Assembly: GCA_934487205.1 (NCBI GenBank)
Contig: CAKSRS010000026.1
Location: 1-33,394 of the forward strand
DNA from: an uncultured Clostridia bacterium
Lineage (GTDB): Bacteria > Bacillota > Clostridia > UBA1381
Length of the DNA stretch: 33,394 bases
Reading direction: 5' to 3'
The first letter of the stretch is position 1, and each line of letters begins with the position of its first letter. Position numbers and translations under genes: made by a program. The notes below the pieces were generated by a model. The model was not told the origin of the DNA and did not search any database. It saw only the letters and a list, made by a program, of their open reading frames with translations. This document shows, piece by piece, positions 23,765-31,945 of this stretch.

Positions 23765-24189
23765 AAAAGATATATGTTAATGAAAAATGGTGTCTGGGCT
23801 GTCATCTTTGCGAATATAACTGTGCTTTTGCGGCGACGGGTGAGAAGAATATGGCTCTGGCGCTTAAAGATAAAAATATTTACCCAAAGATACGGGTGGA
23901 AGATGACGGAAAAATTATGTATGCGGTTTCGTGCCGGCATTGTGACGATGCGCTGTGCGTGAAATCATGTATTTCCGGCGCACTTTCCAAAAAGGACGGC
24001 GTTGTAAAAATTGATAAGGACAAGTGCATCGGCTGTCTTACATGTGTGCTCGTCTGTCCTTACGGTGCGCTTGTGCAGAACGAGAACAAGGCGGTCATCA
24101 AATGTGAGCTGTGTACGGATAATGCCTGCGGAGAGCCGGCATGTGTGTGTGGCTGTCCGAATAATGCAATTTGTTTTGAAGAAAGATAA
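23761..24189 (+). CDS. Four-cluster ferredoxin-type electron transfer protein
   Basis: 142 residues with four cysteine groups: CLGCHLCEYNC, CRHCDDALCVKSC, CIGCLTCVLVCP and CELCTDNACGEPACVCGCP, as in HycB/DmsB-type subunits with four [4Fe-4S] clusters. It overlaps the FMN gene by 4 bases (ATGA) and precedes the FAD oxidoreductase, so it most likely wires that flavoprotein to the glutamate synthase core, or brings in ferredoxin electrons. The ATG start in the overlap is the only plausible one. Confidence 0.9.
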   Translation: MKKIYVNEKWCLGCHLCEYNCAFAATGEKNMALALKDKNIYPKIRVEDDGKIMYAVSCRHCDDALCVKSCISGALSKKDGVVKIDKDKCIGCLTCVLVCPYGALVQNENKAVIKCELCTDNACGEPACVCGCPNNAICFEER

Positions 24190-24217
24190 ATTCAAAGCGC
24201 CGGTGAGGAGGAGTAAG

Positions 24218-25444
24218 ATGAAAAAATATGTAATTGTCGGCGGCGGGATTGCGTCGCTCGGCTGTATAGACGGCATACGTGCGAATGATGCGGACGGCGA
24301 GATTACGCTTGTCTGCGGAGAAGATGTTCTGCCATATGCAAGACCGCTGATTTCCTACTATCTTGAAAATAAAACAACGATGGAAAAAATGAAGTATCGC
24401 GGCGAGGATTTTTATGCCGATAATAAAATCACGGTTAAATTGGGTGTAACTGCGGAAAAAACGGAAGGAAAGACGGTAATACTCTCGGACGGCGAACATC
24501 TTTCGTATGATAAGCTTTTGGTCGCCACGGGTTCATCGCCGTTTGTACCGCCGATAGCAGGACTTGATACGGTGGAAAAAAAGACGTCCTTCATGACGGA
24601 AAAAGACGCGCTTGCGCTTGAGGAGATGATTGATGAAAATTCACGCGTGCTGATTATCGGCGCCGGACTTATCGGACTCAAATGCGCGGAGGGACTTTGC
24701 GGCAGGGTTAAAAAAATAACCGTATGCGATTTGGCGGACAGGGTTTTATCGAGTATTCTCGACGGCGAATGTGCGGAAATCGTGGCGGAAAAACTCACGC
24801 AAAACGGTATAGAGCTTATGCTTGCGGATACGGCGGAGAGTTTTGATAAAAATACCGCAAAAATGAAAAGCGGCAAGACGGTGGAGTTTGACGTGCTTGT
24901 AACGGCTGTCGGCGTGCGCCCCAACCTTGCACTTTTAAAGGAGAGCGGCGCAAATATAAACCGCGGAGTTTTGGTGAATGGTAAAATGGAAACGTCCGTC
25001 GCGGATATTTATGCCGCCGGTGATATAACCGAAGCGGAGGACAGTTCAAGCGGAACGAAAAAAGTTATGGCGATTTTGCCCAATGCGTACATGGGCGGAT
25101 ATTGCGCCGGCTGTAACATGGCGGGCGCGGAAAATCGGTTTGATAATCAAATTCCGATGAATTCAATAGGATTTTTCAGTTATCATATGATGACGGCGGG
25201 CAGCTATGACGGCGAATTATATGAGGAAAAGACAGATGACGGCATTAAAAAGCTGTATGTGCGGGATAATCGACTTGTCGGATTTATAATTCTCGGCAAT
25301 GTTGACAGAGCGGGCATTTATACCTCTTTAATAAGGAATAAAACGCCGCTGGATACGATAGATTTTGATTTAATCAAAAAAAATCCGTCACTTTTACCAT
25401 TTTCTTGCGAATACCGTGGAAAAACTCTGGGAGGTGTGGTATAA
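24218..25444 (+). CDS. FAD-dependent pyridine nucleotide oxidoreductase (GOGAT electron input)
   Basis: 408 residues from the ATG at 24218 (GAGGAGG just upstream), dropping a long meaningless upstream extension. GGGIASLGCIDGIR at the N-terminus is a Rossmann FAD site, LVATGSSPF follows, then a second Rossmann fold LIIGAGLIGLKCAEGL for NAD(P)H, and VNGKMETSVADIYAAGD, the FAD closing motif. It belongs to the class II nitrite reductase/NADH-rubredoxin reductase type flavoproteins rather than the GltD family. Stop and next start overlap (TAATG), so it is part of the operon and presumably supplies reductant. Confidence 0.88.
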   Translation: MKKYVIVGGGIASLGCIDGIRANDADGEITLVCGEDVLPYARPLISYYLENKTTMEKMKYRGEDFYADNKITVKLGVTAEKTEGKTVILSDGEHLSYDKLLVATGSSPFVPPIAGLDTVEKKTSFMTEKDALALEEMIDENSRVLIIGAGLIGLKCAEGLCGRVKKITVCDLADRVLSSILDGECAEIVAEKLTQNGIELMLADTAESFDKNTAKMKSGKTVEFDVLVTAVGVRPNLALLKESGANINRGVLVNGKMETSVADIYAAGDITEAEDSSSGTKKVMAILPNAYMGGYCAGCNMAGAENRFDNQIPMNSIGFFSYHMMTAGSYDGELYEEKTDDGIKKLYVRDNRLVGFIILGNVDRAGIYTSLIRNKTPLDTIDFDLIKKNPSLLPFSCEYRGKTLGGVV

Positions 25445-26160
25445 TGTTAATAGATGCAACAGGAATAGAGTTCAAAGAACTTAACGAAAGGATAAGAAAT
25501 GCGGCTGAGGACATTGATTTGACATCTTGCATAGGTCAGCGGTTTATCGCCGCGGGAATGAGCGGAAAAAAGCTGAATATTCACGGAATCCCCGGAAACG
25601 CCCTGGGCGCATATTTAAACGGTGCGGAGATATCGGTGTTCGGTAATGCGCAGGACGCCGTCGGCGATACCATGAATGACGGCAGCATATTTATTCACGG
25701 AAACATCGGTGACGCGGCGGGATATGCAATGCGCGGCGGACAGATTTTCGTAAAAGGCAATGCGGGTTACCGCGCCGGAATACATATGAAAGCGTATAAG
25801 GAAAAGCACCCGACTCTTGTAATCGGCGGCTGTGCGGGCAGTTTTCTGGGCGAATATCAGGCGGGCGGTACAATTATCGTGTTGGGGCTTGACTCCGACA
25901 GGAAAATTGTAGGTAATTTCCCGTGCACCGGAATGCATGGCGGAAAAATGTTTCTCCGCGGCAAGTGCGAGGGGATAAAGTTCCCCAAACAGGTGACGAC
26001 TCACCTTGCGTCCGATGAAGAAAAAAACGAAATCCGCGGTATTATTGAAACCTTCTGTGATAAATTCGGATTTGACTTCGGTAAGGTGATTGATACAGAC
26101 TTTACGGTAGTTCTTCCCGATACAAAAAATCCTTTCAAGCAAATGTATGTTGCAAATTAA
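25444..26160 (+). CDS. Glutamate synthase GXGXG-domain subunit
   Basis: 238 residues with repeated glycine motifs of the right-handed beta-helix (GNALGAYLNGAEISVFGNAQ, then GNIGDAAGYAMRGGQIFVKG, GNAGYRAGIHM, GGCAGSFLGEY). In complete GltB this C-terminal domain is structural and braces the GATase and FMN domains. As a free subunit it would assemble with the 21165 and 22259 products. Start at the ATG overlapping the preceding stop, with GGGAGG upstream. It is shorter and lies behind the redox genes rather than next to the FMN gene. Confidence 0.9.
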   Translation: MLIDATGIEFKELNERIRNAAEDIDLTSCIGQRFIAAGMSGKKLNIHGIPGNALGAYLNGAEISVFGNAQDAVGDTMNDGSIFIHGNIGDAAGYAMRGGQIFVKGNAGYRAGIHMKAYKEKHPTLVIGGCAGSFLGEYQAGGTIIVLGLDSDRKIVGNFPCTGMHGGKMFLRGKCEGIKFPKQVTTHLASDEEKNEIRGIIETFCDKFGFDFGKVIDTDFTVVLPDTKNPFKQMYVAN

Positions 26161-27392
26161 TGAAAGTGCAGGTGAAGGCTGTGGTTTACACAAAAAAAGA
26201 AGTAATGCAGTACGTCAACGAGGAGGACGTAAAGTTTATCCGTCTTGCTTTTTGCGACGTATTCGGTAATCAGAGAAATATTTCAATTATGCCGGACGAG
26301 CTGGAACGCGCGTTTGAAAACGGCATAAGTATTGACGCATCGGCTGTTGAGGGATTTGGCGGTGAGGTGTATTCCGACCTTTTGCTGTTCCCCGACCCCG
26401 CGACGCTGTCGGTATTGCCGTGGCGGCCTTCACACGGGAGGGTTGTACGCATGTTTTGTTCTGTCACTTATCCCGACAGACGTCCGTTTGACGCCGACTC
26501 GCGGAAAATACTCAAAGATGCGGTAAAAACGGCATTTAATGATGGATATGTTTTTACATTCGGTTCGGAGCTTGAATTTTATCTTTTCAAAACGGACGAA
26601 AACGGCGAGCCGACCGATATTCCGTATGACAATGCAGCATATATGGATATTGCGCCGGCGGATAAGGGCGAAAATATCCGCCGCGAAATCTGTCTGACTC
26701 TTGAACAGATGGGAATAAAACCGCAGAGCTCACATCATGAAGAAGGCCCGGGACAAAACGAAATTAACTTCCGCTTTTCCGACGCGCTTACCGCGGCGGA
26801 TAATGCGGTGACATTTGTATGGGTTGTAAAAACGGTTGCCGCGCGCAACGGCTTGTATGCAAGCTTTATGCCAAAGCCTGTTGCGGATAAACCGGGCAAC
26901 AGTTTTCATATTAATATGTCGGTCGCAAAGATGAATGACGGGCGCGACTTGCTGCCGTATGCGATTGCGGGAATAATGAACAGAATTTCCGATATGACGG
27001 TGTTTTTCAATCCGATGGAAAATTCCTATGAACGATTGGGAAAGGATAAGGCGCCGAAGTTTATAACATGGTCGCCGGAAAACCGCTCGCAGCTGATCAG
27101 AGTACCGGCGGCGGAAGGCGAGTGCAAAAGGATAGAACTGCGCTCCCCCGACCCTTTGGCGAACCCGTATATTGCATATGCACTGCTTATATACGCGATG
27201 ATTGACGGAATAAAAAAGGAGGAACTTCCGCCGCAGGCTGAAAATATCAATGTACTTGCGCTTGCGCCAGATGAACAAGCAAAATACGCAAAAATCCCCA
27301 ATAATCTCAAAGATGCCAAGGCATGCGCACAAAAGAGCGAATTTGTGAAAAATGTAATGCCGGAAGCGGTAACAAGAAACTACTGCAAGTAA
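26160..27392 (+). CDS. Glutamine synthetase family protein (type I-like)
   Basis: 410 residues, slightly shorter than the usual GS-I (about 440). Landmarks: VKFIRLAFCDVFGNQR near the N-terminus, GSELEFYLF, GPGQNEINFRFSDAL, NRSQLIRVPA and RIELRSPDPLANPYIAYALL. The usual NGSGMH motif is diverged to PGNSFHIN, keeping the metal His. No adenylylation Tyr region is evident. The ATG at 26160 overlaps the previous stop; a GTG at 26181 has a much better AGGTGA site and may be the true start. It is a second GS beside glnN, placed between GOGAT and its probable regulator. True GS activity is likely but not certain given the motif change. Confidence 0.85.
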   Translation: MKVQVKAVVYTKKEVMQYVNEEDVKFIRLAFCDVFGNQRNISIMPDELERAFENGISIDASAVEGFGGEVYSDLLLFPDPATLSVLPWRPSHGRVVRMFCSVTYPDRRPFDADSRKILKDAVKTAFNDGYVFTFGSELEFYLFKTDENGEPTDIPYDNAAYMDIAPADKGENIRREICLTLEQMGIKPQSSHHEEGPGQNEINFRFSDALTAADNAVTFVWVVKTVAARNGLYASFMPKPVADKPGNSFHINMSVAKMNDGRDLLPYAIAGIMNRISDMTVFFNPMENSYERLGKDKAPKFITWSPENRSQLIRVPAAEGECKRIELRSPDPLANPYIAYALLIYAMIDGIKKEELPPQAENINVLALAPDEQAKYAKIPNNLKDAKACAQKSEFVKNVMPEAVTRNYCK

Positions 27393-27410
27393 CTTTGAGG
27401 GGGAGCGGCT

Positions 27411-27998
27411 ATGCTTTTTAAAGATTATACTTACAGCGTTTTAATTGTGTCATCTTCCGCAAAATTTAATGAGACAATAATTCCGCTTTTGCCGGAAAAT
27501 GAGTTCGGACCTGTCAAAGAGGTAAAAACCGTGGGCGAAGCACGGCGGATATTGGCAAACCGCAATTTCGATATATTGCTTGTAAACACGCCATGTACCG
27601 ACGCTTTCGGCACAAGACTGGCGATAGACACGGCGGAAACTTCAACAAGCGGCGTGCTGCTGTTTGTAAAAGCGGATTTGTATGAGGAAGTTACCGATAA
27701 GGTGATTGATTACGGAATATTTACCTTATCAAAACCGACGTCAAGCGGCGTAATTCATCAGATTTTGAAAAATTTGTACGCCATGCAGGAGCGCTTAAAG
27801 CGTATGGAAAAAAAGAATGCGACGCTTGAGGAAAGAATGGAGGAAATTCGCATAGTAAATCATGCAAAATGGATTCTTATTCAGAATATGAAAATGACCG
27901 AAAGCGAGGCGCACCGCATGATTGAAAAACAATCTATGGACACCCGGCAATCCAAGCGTGAGGTCGCGGAAGGCATTATTAAAACCTACCAGATTTAA
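27411..27998 (+). CDS. ANTAR-domain response regulator (RNA-binding antiterminator, NitR-like)
   Basis: 195 residues. The N-terminal receiver-like domain (TYSVLIVSSSAKFNE at its first strand) lacks the usual acidic phosphorylation pocket (FDILLVNTP has Asn where Asp is expected), so it may be a pseudo-receiver. A coiled coil (MQERLKRMEKKNATLEERME) leads to the C-terminal ANTAR three-helix domain (AKWILIQNMKMTESEAHRMI, then SMDTRQSKREVAEGII). ANTAR proteins bind nascent leader RNA and prevent terminator formation. Linked nitR genes are known beside glnA/glt in solventogenic clostridia. GGGGGAG precedes the start. Candidate targets are the leader terminators at 21061 and 17772. Confidence 0.92.
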   Translation: MLFKDYTYSVLIVSSSAKFNETIIPLLPENEFGPVKEVKTVGEARRILANRNFDILLVNTPCTDAFGTRLAIDTAETSTSGVLLFVKADLYEEVTDKVIDYGIFTLSKPTSSGVIHQILKNLYAMQERLKRMEKKNATLEERMEEIRIVNHAKWILIQNMKMTESEAHRMIEKQSMDTRQSKREVAEGIIKTYQI

Positions 27999-28037
27999 TT
28001 TATGATATCTTCATATTATTGTTATTTCCTATATTAA

Positions 28038-28079
28038 GGGACTGCAGCAAAATTAGTTTTGCTGCAGTTTCCTTTTTTT
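28038..28079 (+). terminator. Terminator of the glutamate synthase operon
   Basis: A 12-bp perfect stem (ACTGCAGCAAAA with its complement, loop TTAG), extended by G-U/G-C pairs, then seven T. Confidence 0.9.
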
Positions 28080-28090
28080 CAAAAAAATAC

Positions 28091-28143
28091 TTGACAATTT
28101 TGGTCTATTATGATAGACCGTATTTGGTTGGTTACGATAGACC
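28091..28143 (+). promoter_or_regulatory. Promoter region and two operators of the blaI-like operon
   Basis: TTGACA at 28091-28096 is followed by GGTCTAT-TATG-ATAGACC (28102-28119) and a similar imperfect copy at 28126-28143 (14 of 18 bases match). The first copy lies in the spacer/-10 region. These are probably the binding sites of the repressor encoded next. The half-site GGTCTAT differs from the TACA..TGTA of classical BlaI/MecI. The -10 box is not clear. Confidence 0.65.
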
Positions 28144-28167
28144 AAAATGATTAAAGGGAGCAAAGCG

Positions 28168-28539
28168 ATGGAAAATTATAAAATAGGCGAGACGGAATAT
28201 AGATTTATGAATATTATTTGGGATAATGAACCGCTTTCGTCGCGTAAACTGGTAGAATTATGTGCGGAAAAGCTCGGCTGGAAAAAATTGACGACATATA
28301 CGACGCTAAAAAAACTGTCGGAAAAGGGATTGGTGCGGAATGAAAACTCCTGTGTGCAATCAATTATGGCGCGCGAACAGCTGCAAGCTTTTCGGAGCGA
28401 GCAATTTATGGAAAATACGTTTTCGGGTTCATTGCCCGGATTTTTGGCGGCGTTTTTAGGCGGAAAAACCATATCGGAAAAAGAGGCGGAAAAACTGAAA
28501 AAACTGATTGACAGTCATAGGAGGTGCGGTAATGGCTGA
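28168..28539 (+). CDS. BlaI/MecI-family repressor
   Basis: 123 residues from the ATG at 28168 (GGGAG upstream; the 28147 ATG lies at the operator edge without a site). The winged helix contains EYRFMNIIWDNEPLSSRKLV and KKLTTYTTLKKLSEKGLV, the latter being the classic recognition helix of the family. The C-terminal half is a dimerisation helix pair, cleaved in BlaI by the partner protease. It overlaps the M56 protease gene by 8 bases, the standard repressor-sensor arrangement. Two inverted repeats precede it, suggesting autorepression. No beta-lactamase is in view, so the controlled trait is unknown. Confidence 0.88.
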   Translation: MENYKIGETEYRFMNIIWDNEPLSSRKLVELCAEKLGWKKLTTYTTLKKLSEKGLVRNENSCVQSIMAREQLQAFRSEQFMENTFSGSLPGFLAAFLGGKTISEKEAEKLKKLIDSHRRCGNG

Positions 28540-29871
28540 AAAAATATTTATAAAGATTGCTGAAATGAGCATAACGGGCTGCTACGTAATTCTTGCGGTA
28601 ATCGCGGTGCGGCTGCTGCTTAAAAAAATGCCGAAACGGTATTCATATGCGCTGTGGGCGGTGTGCGGTTTCCGATTAATATTCGGGTCGGCGTTCAGCT
28701 CAATATTCAGTATATTCAGTTTCAGCGTAAGACCGTGCAAAATTCCGCCGAATATCGGTTTAATGAAAACGCCGGAGGTTTCTGTCGGCATTGAGAGTAT
28801 TGACAAAGCGGTAAATGTATCGTTGCCGCCCGCCAATGAATTTGCGAGCGTAAATCCCATGCAGATAATAATTTTTCTCTGTACCAATATTCGACTTATA
28901 GGACTTTTTGCGATATTGCTGTACAGCGCCGTGTCATACATAATGCTGCGCGCGCGCCTTAGGGACGCCGTGAAAAAAACCGATAATATATATGAAAGCG
29001 GCAAGATACCGTCACCGTTTGTTTTCGGAATATATAAGCCGCGGATTTATATTCCGTTCGGCATGAGCGATGATGAATATGACTGCGTTATCGAGCATGA
29101 AAAATGTCATTTGCGTCGGCATGATAATGTAATTAAAGTGGCTGCGTACATGATTTTGGCGGTGCATTGGTTTAACCCGCTGTGTTATATTGCGTTTCAT
29201 CTTATGAATAAGGATATGGAAATGAGCTGCGATGAAACGGTGCTGAAAAAACGAAACGGGACGGAATATTCCTCGGCGCTGCTGGCTATGGCAACAAAAA
29301 ACGCTGCCCGTATCCGCTGTATTTCGGCGAAACCGGTGTAAAATCGCGGGTAAAGAATGCGCTGAAATACCGTGAGCCGAAGAAATACGCGAGAATTATA
29401 TCCGCTGCATTATGCACGGCGGTTGTATGCGCATGTGCGGCAAATCCCGTGCCGGCTAAAAAGAGTGCCGTGCAGAATTTGTATGACAGCCGAATAAATT
29501 ATGTGGGTGATGCGTCGGGTGTCGGTAATTTGATAAGGCTCACCATGCCCGAATGGTACTCGGCCGCGGCGAAGGGCATTATGAAGCTGAAAACGGATAA
29601 TGAACCGTACGGATTGACGATTTATCTTACTTCCGAAAATTTTGATGCGGAGGTGTTGAAAAAACAGGCGTATTTGCTTTTTGCATTAATCGAAAACGTC
29701 GGCATAATAGAATATAACGTATCGGGGAATGAATTACAACTGACGCATGAGGAGGCGGATTCAGCGGTGGGAGAGCCGATATCGGACTTTGCCGAAAGTG
29801 CGGAAAAATTCGCTCAATTATATGAAATGACGCGGTTAAAATGCACGGGGCGGACAGATATCAAATTTTGA
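28532..29871 (+). pseudogene. M56 (BlaR1-like) membrane metalloprotease with C-terminal DUF4825-like domain, frame broken at an A6 run
   Basis: From the ATG at 28532 (GGAGG upstream) the frame gives membrane helices, YALWAVCGFRLIFG, and the zinc motif HEKCH at residues 189-193. After ATKN it runs into a stop at 29339. The -1 frame continues exactly where the family would (CPYPLYFGETGVKSRVKNAL, YREPKKYAR). A membrane segment and an extracytoplasmic domain (VGDASGVGNLIRL, like DUF4825) then run to 29871. The junction is A AAA AAC (29296-29302) in the zero-frame phase, a classic -1 slippery heptamer. It is either a one-base deletion or programmed frameshifting; the full product would be about 446 residues. 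Confidence 0.75.
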
Positions 29872-29904
29872 AGTACCCGCGTATCAGATTATTTTATATT
29901 ATAC

Positions 29905-29933
29905 AAAAGGGGCTGCATTTTGCAGTCCCTTTT
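29905..29933. terminator. Bidirectional terminator between convergent operons
   Basis: A 13-bp stem: AAAAGGG-G-CTGCA with TGCAG-T-CCCTTTT (one G-U pair) and a three-base loop. A/T ends serve both strands. Confidence 0.85.
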
Positions 29934-29942
29934 GCGCAGAAA

Positions 29943-31106
29943 TCAATAACACTCTTTTAAAACTTTCAGGATATCGTCGGCAGCCATCTGCTTGTAACCG
30001 CCGCCGAGAATCGTCGAGTTTGCAATAAGCGGCAGCATTTCTTCGGTTGCGCCGAGTTCACGGATGGTAAGTGGCAAGCCTAGCTCTGTGATGAATTTGC
30101 GCAGCTCATCTATGCCGGCAGCCGCCGCATCATCTTTGCTCATGCCGTCGGTGTTTATGCCCCATACATTTTTTGCAAAACGTACAAATTTATCTGTTCC
30201 GTATGAGCAGATGTATTTGTAATACGGAACGGAAATTGCGGCAAGACCGGCGCCGTGCGCACAGTCAGTGTATGCGCCGAGCTGATGTTCAATCATATGC
30301 ACTTCCCAGTCCTGCTCTTTGGAAAGTCCGGTAATTGTGTTAAGACCTATTGTTGCGCACCACATAATATTGCTGCGCGCCTCATAGTCCTGCGGATTTT
30401 TAACGGCGATTTTTGTGCTGTGGATAAGCGAGCGCATAACGCCTTCCAGGATATAATCCGAGGTGTTGTCATCGGTGCCTGAAAAATACTGTTCCATGAG
30501 GTGCGACATAGTATCAAAAATGCCGCTCGACATTTGATATACAGGCACGGTGAAGGTGTATTCGGGGTTTAATATTGAAAATTTCGGGTTCACATTTGCG
30601 GGGAAAACTCTGCCGTTTTTCAGCATTTTTTCTTCGTTTGTGATAACCGAGCCGCCGTTCATTTCCGAGCCTGTGCCCGCCATTGTCAGAATTGAGCCGA
30701 CGGGAACAATTTTATTGTCAACATCGGCGAAATCAATCCAGTATTTTTGCCATGGGTCGCCGTCGCAGTATGCCGATACGGAGATTGCCTTTGCGCAATC
30801 AATAACCGAGCCGCCGCCGACAGCCAAAATCAGGTTAACGTTATTTTCGCGTACCAGCCGTGCGCCTTCAAGCAGCTGCGAATAGGACGGGTTTGACTTA
30901 ATTCCGGCAAGCTCCACGATGTTTTTGCCGCAATCTTTCAGAATATCAACAACTTTGTCATATAATCCGCTTTTCTTTACGGAACCCTTTCCGTACATCA
31001 GCAAAACCGTTTTTCCGTACGCGGAGAGCTCGCCCGAAAGGCTGCTCAGCGAATTTTTGCCGAAGTGGATTTTTGTGGGATTGTAGTAGATAAAATCAAA
31101 TTTCAT
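29943..31106 (-). CDS. Iron-containing alcohol dehydrogenase, BdhA/YqhD-like
   Basis: 387 residues, NAD(P)H-dependent reduction of aldehydes. The N-terminus MKFDFIYYNPTKIHFGKNSL and the GGGSVIDCAKAI cofactor motif mark the butanol dehydrogenase/YqhD branch. Metal ligands are in the FDTMSHLMEQYF and HMIEHQLGAYTDCAHGAGLA segments. It follows the carboxymuconolactone-cupin gene by 36 bases with an AAAGGAT site and so shares the MerR-controlled promoter. In that context it is likely an aldehyde-detoxifying reductase rather than a fermentation enzyme, though either is possible. Confidence 0.9.
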   Translation of the reverse strand: MKFDFIYYNPTKIHFGKNSLSSLSGELSAYGKTVLLMYGKGSVKKSGLYDKVVDILKDCGKNIVELAGIKSNPSYSQLLEGARLVRENNVNLILAVGGGSVIDCAKAISVSAYCDGDPWQKYWIDFADVDNKIVPVGSILTMAGTGSEMNGGSVITNEEKMLKNGRVFPANVNPKFSILNPEYTFTVPVYQMSSGIFDTMSHLMEQYFSGTDDNTSDYILEGVMRSLIHSTKIAVKNPQDYEARSNIMWCATIGLNTITGLSKEQDWEVHMIEHQLGAYTDCAHGAGLAAISVPYYKYICSYGTDKFVRFAKNVWGINTDGMSKDDAAAAGIDELRKFITELGLPLTIRELGATEEMLPLIANSTILGGGYKQMAADDILKVLKECY

Positions 31107-31142
31107 AATAATTATCCTTTCCGCCGTATCTGCGGCATAAAA

Positions 31143-31880
31143 TCAGTTTTTGGGGTAGTGTTCATCATTTACCGGTTCAAGCCATTCGTTGGAGGTGTCC
31201 TCACCGGGGCACTCTATTGCGATGTGTGAGAACCAGCTGTCCGCTTTTGCGCCGTGCCAGTGCTTGACGCCTGCCGGGATTGTTACAACATCGCCGGTGT
31301 GCAGACTTTGCGGTTCTTTGCCTTCCTCGCAGTACCAGCCTTCGCCGTCGGTGCAGAAAAGCAGTTGTCCGCCGCCTTTTGACGCATGATGAATATGCCA
31401 GTTGTTGCGGCAGCCGGGTTCAAATGTCACATTTGCAGCGAAAACCGTCTTTTGCGGGTCGGTAAGCGGCTTTAAATAGCTTTTACCGATAAAGTATTTT
31501 GCATACGCGTCATTCGGATTGCCTATGCCGAAAATTCCGCCGTGCATATCCGCGCCGTCCTCGCCTTCGTAAACATTTTTCACTATCAGGAACGCCGCCC
31601 ATGCGTTGGGCCAGCCGGCATAAAATGCAAGATGCGTCAGAATTTCCGCCATTTCCTGCTTTGTCACGCCGTTTGCGCGTGCCGTCTTTGCGTGATATTC
31701 AAAGGAACTGTCGACCATGCCTTTGCTGACAAGTGCGCTTATTGTCAGGATTGAGCGCATTTTAAGTGATAATTTATCCTCGCGCGCCCATACCTCTCCG
31801 AAAAGCACGTCGTCATTAAGCTCAGCAAATTTCGGCGCAAATTTGCCGAGGCTGTCTCTGCCTGCCGTTTGTTTTACCAT
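31143..31880 (-). CDS. Carboxymuconolactone decarboxylase-cupin fusion protein
   Basis: 245 residues. Residues 1 to about 110 are a carboxymuconolactone decarboxylase/AhpD-like all-helical domain (LSLKMRSILTISALVSKGM, EILTHLAFYAGWPNAWAAF) but without the AhpD CxxC pair, so peroxidase activity is unlikely. Residues from about 135 form a cupin barrel (NNWHIHHASKGGGQLLF and GDVVTIPAGVKHWHGA) with His ligands for a metal. GGAGG precedes the start at 31880. It is first in a two-gene operon with the aldehyde reductase, divergent from merR. Such fusions often accompany AdhR-type regulators; the reaction is not established. Confidence 0.88.
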   Translation of the reverse strand: MVKQTAGRDSLGKFAPKFAELNDDVLFGEVWAREDKLSLKMRSILTISALVSKGMVDSSFEYHAKTARANGVTKQEMAEILTHLAFYAGWPNAWAAFLIVKNVYEGEDGADMHGGIFGIGNPNDAYAKYFIGKSYLKPLTDPQKTVFAANVTFEPGCRNNWHIHHASKGGGQLLFCTDGEGWYCEEGKEPQSLHTGDVVTIPAGVKHWHGAKADSWFSHIAIECPGEDTSNEWLEPVNDEHYPKN

Positions 31881-31897
31881 GATTTCTGCCTCCTTAT

Positions 31898-31926
31898 TGA
31901 CATTTCTAACGTTAGATGTTATAATA
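31898..31926 (+). promoter_or_regulatory. Promoter of merR with a palindrome in its spacer
   Basis: TTGACA (31898-31903), a 17-base spacer and TATAAT (31921-31926), both consensus. The spacer holds the 12-bp palindrome TCTAACGTTAGA (31905-31916). The transcript would run through the MerR operator at 31954-31973, which could act as a roadblock to merR itself. Confidence 0.75.
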
Positions 31927-31945
31927 CTTCTGCAAGTTCATTTAT

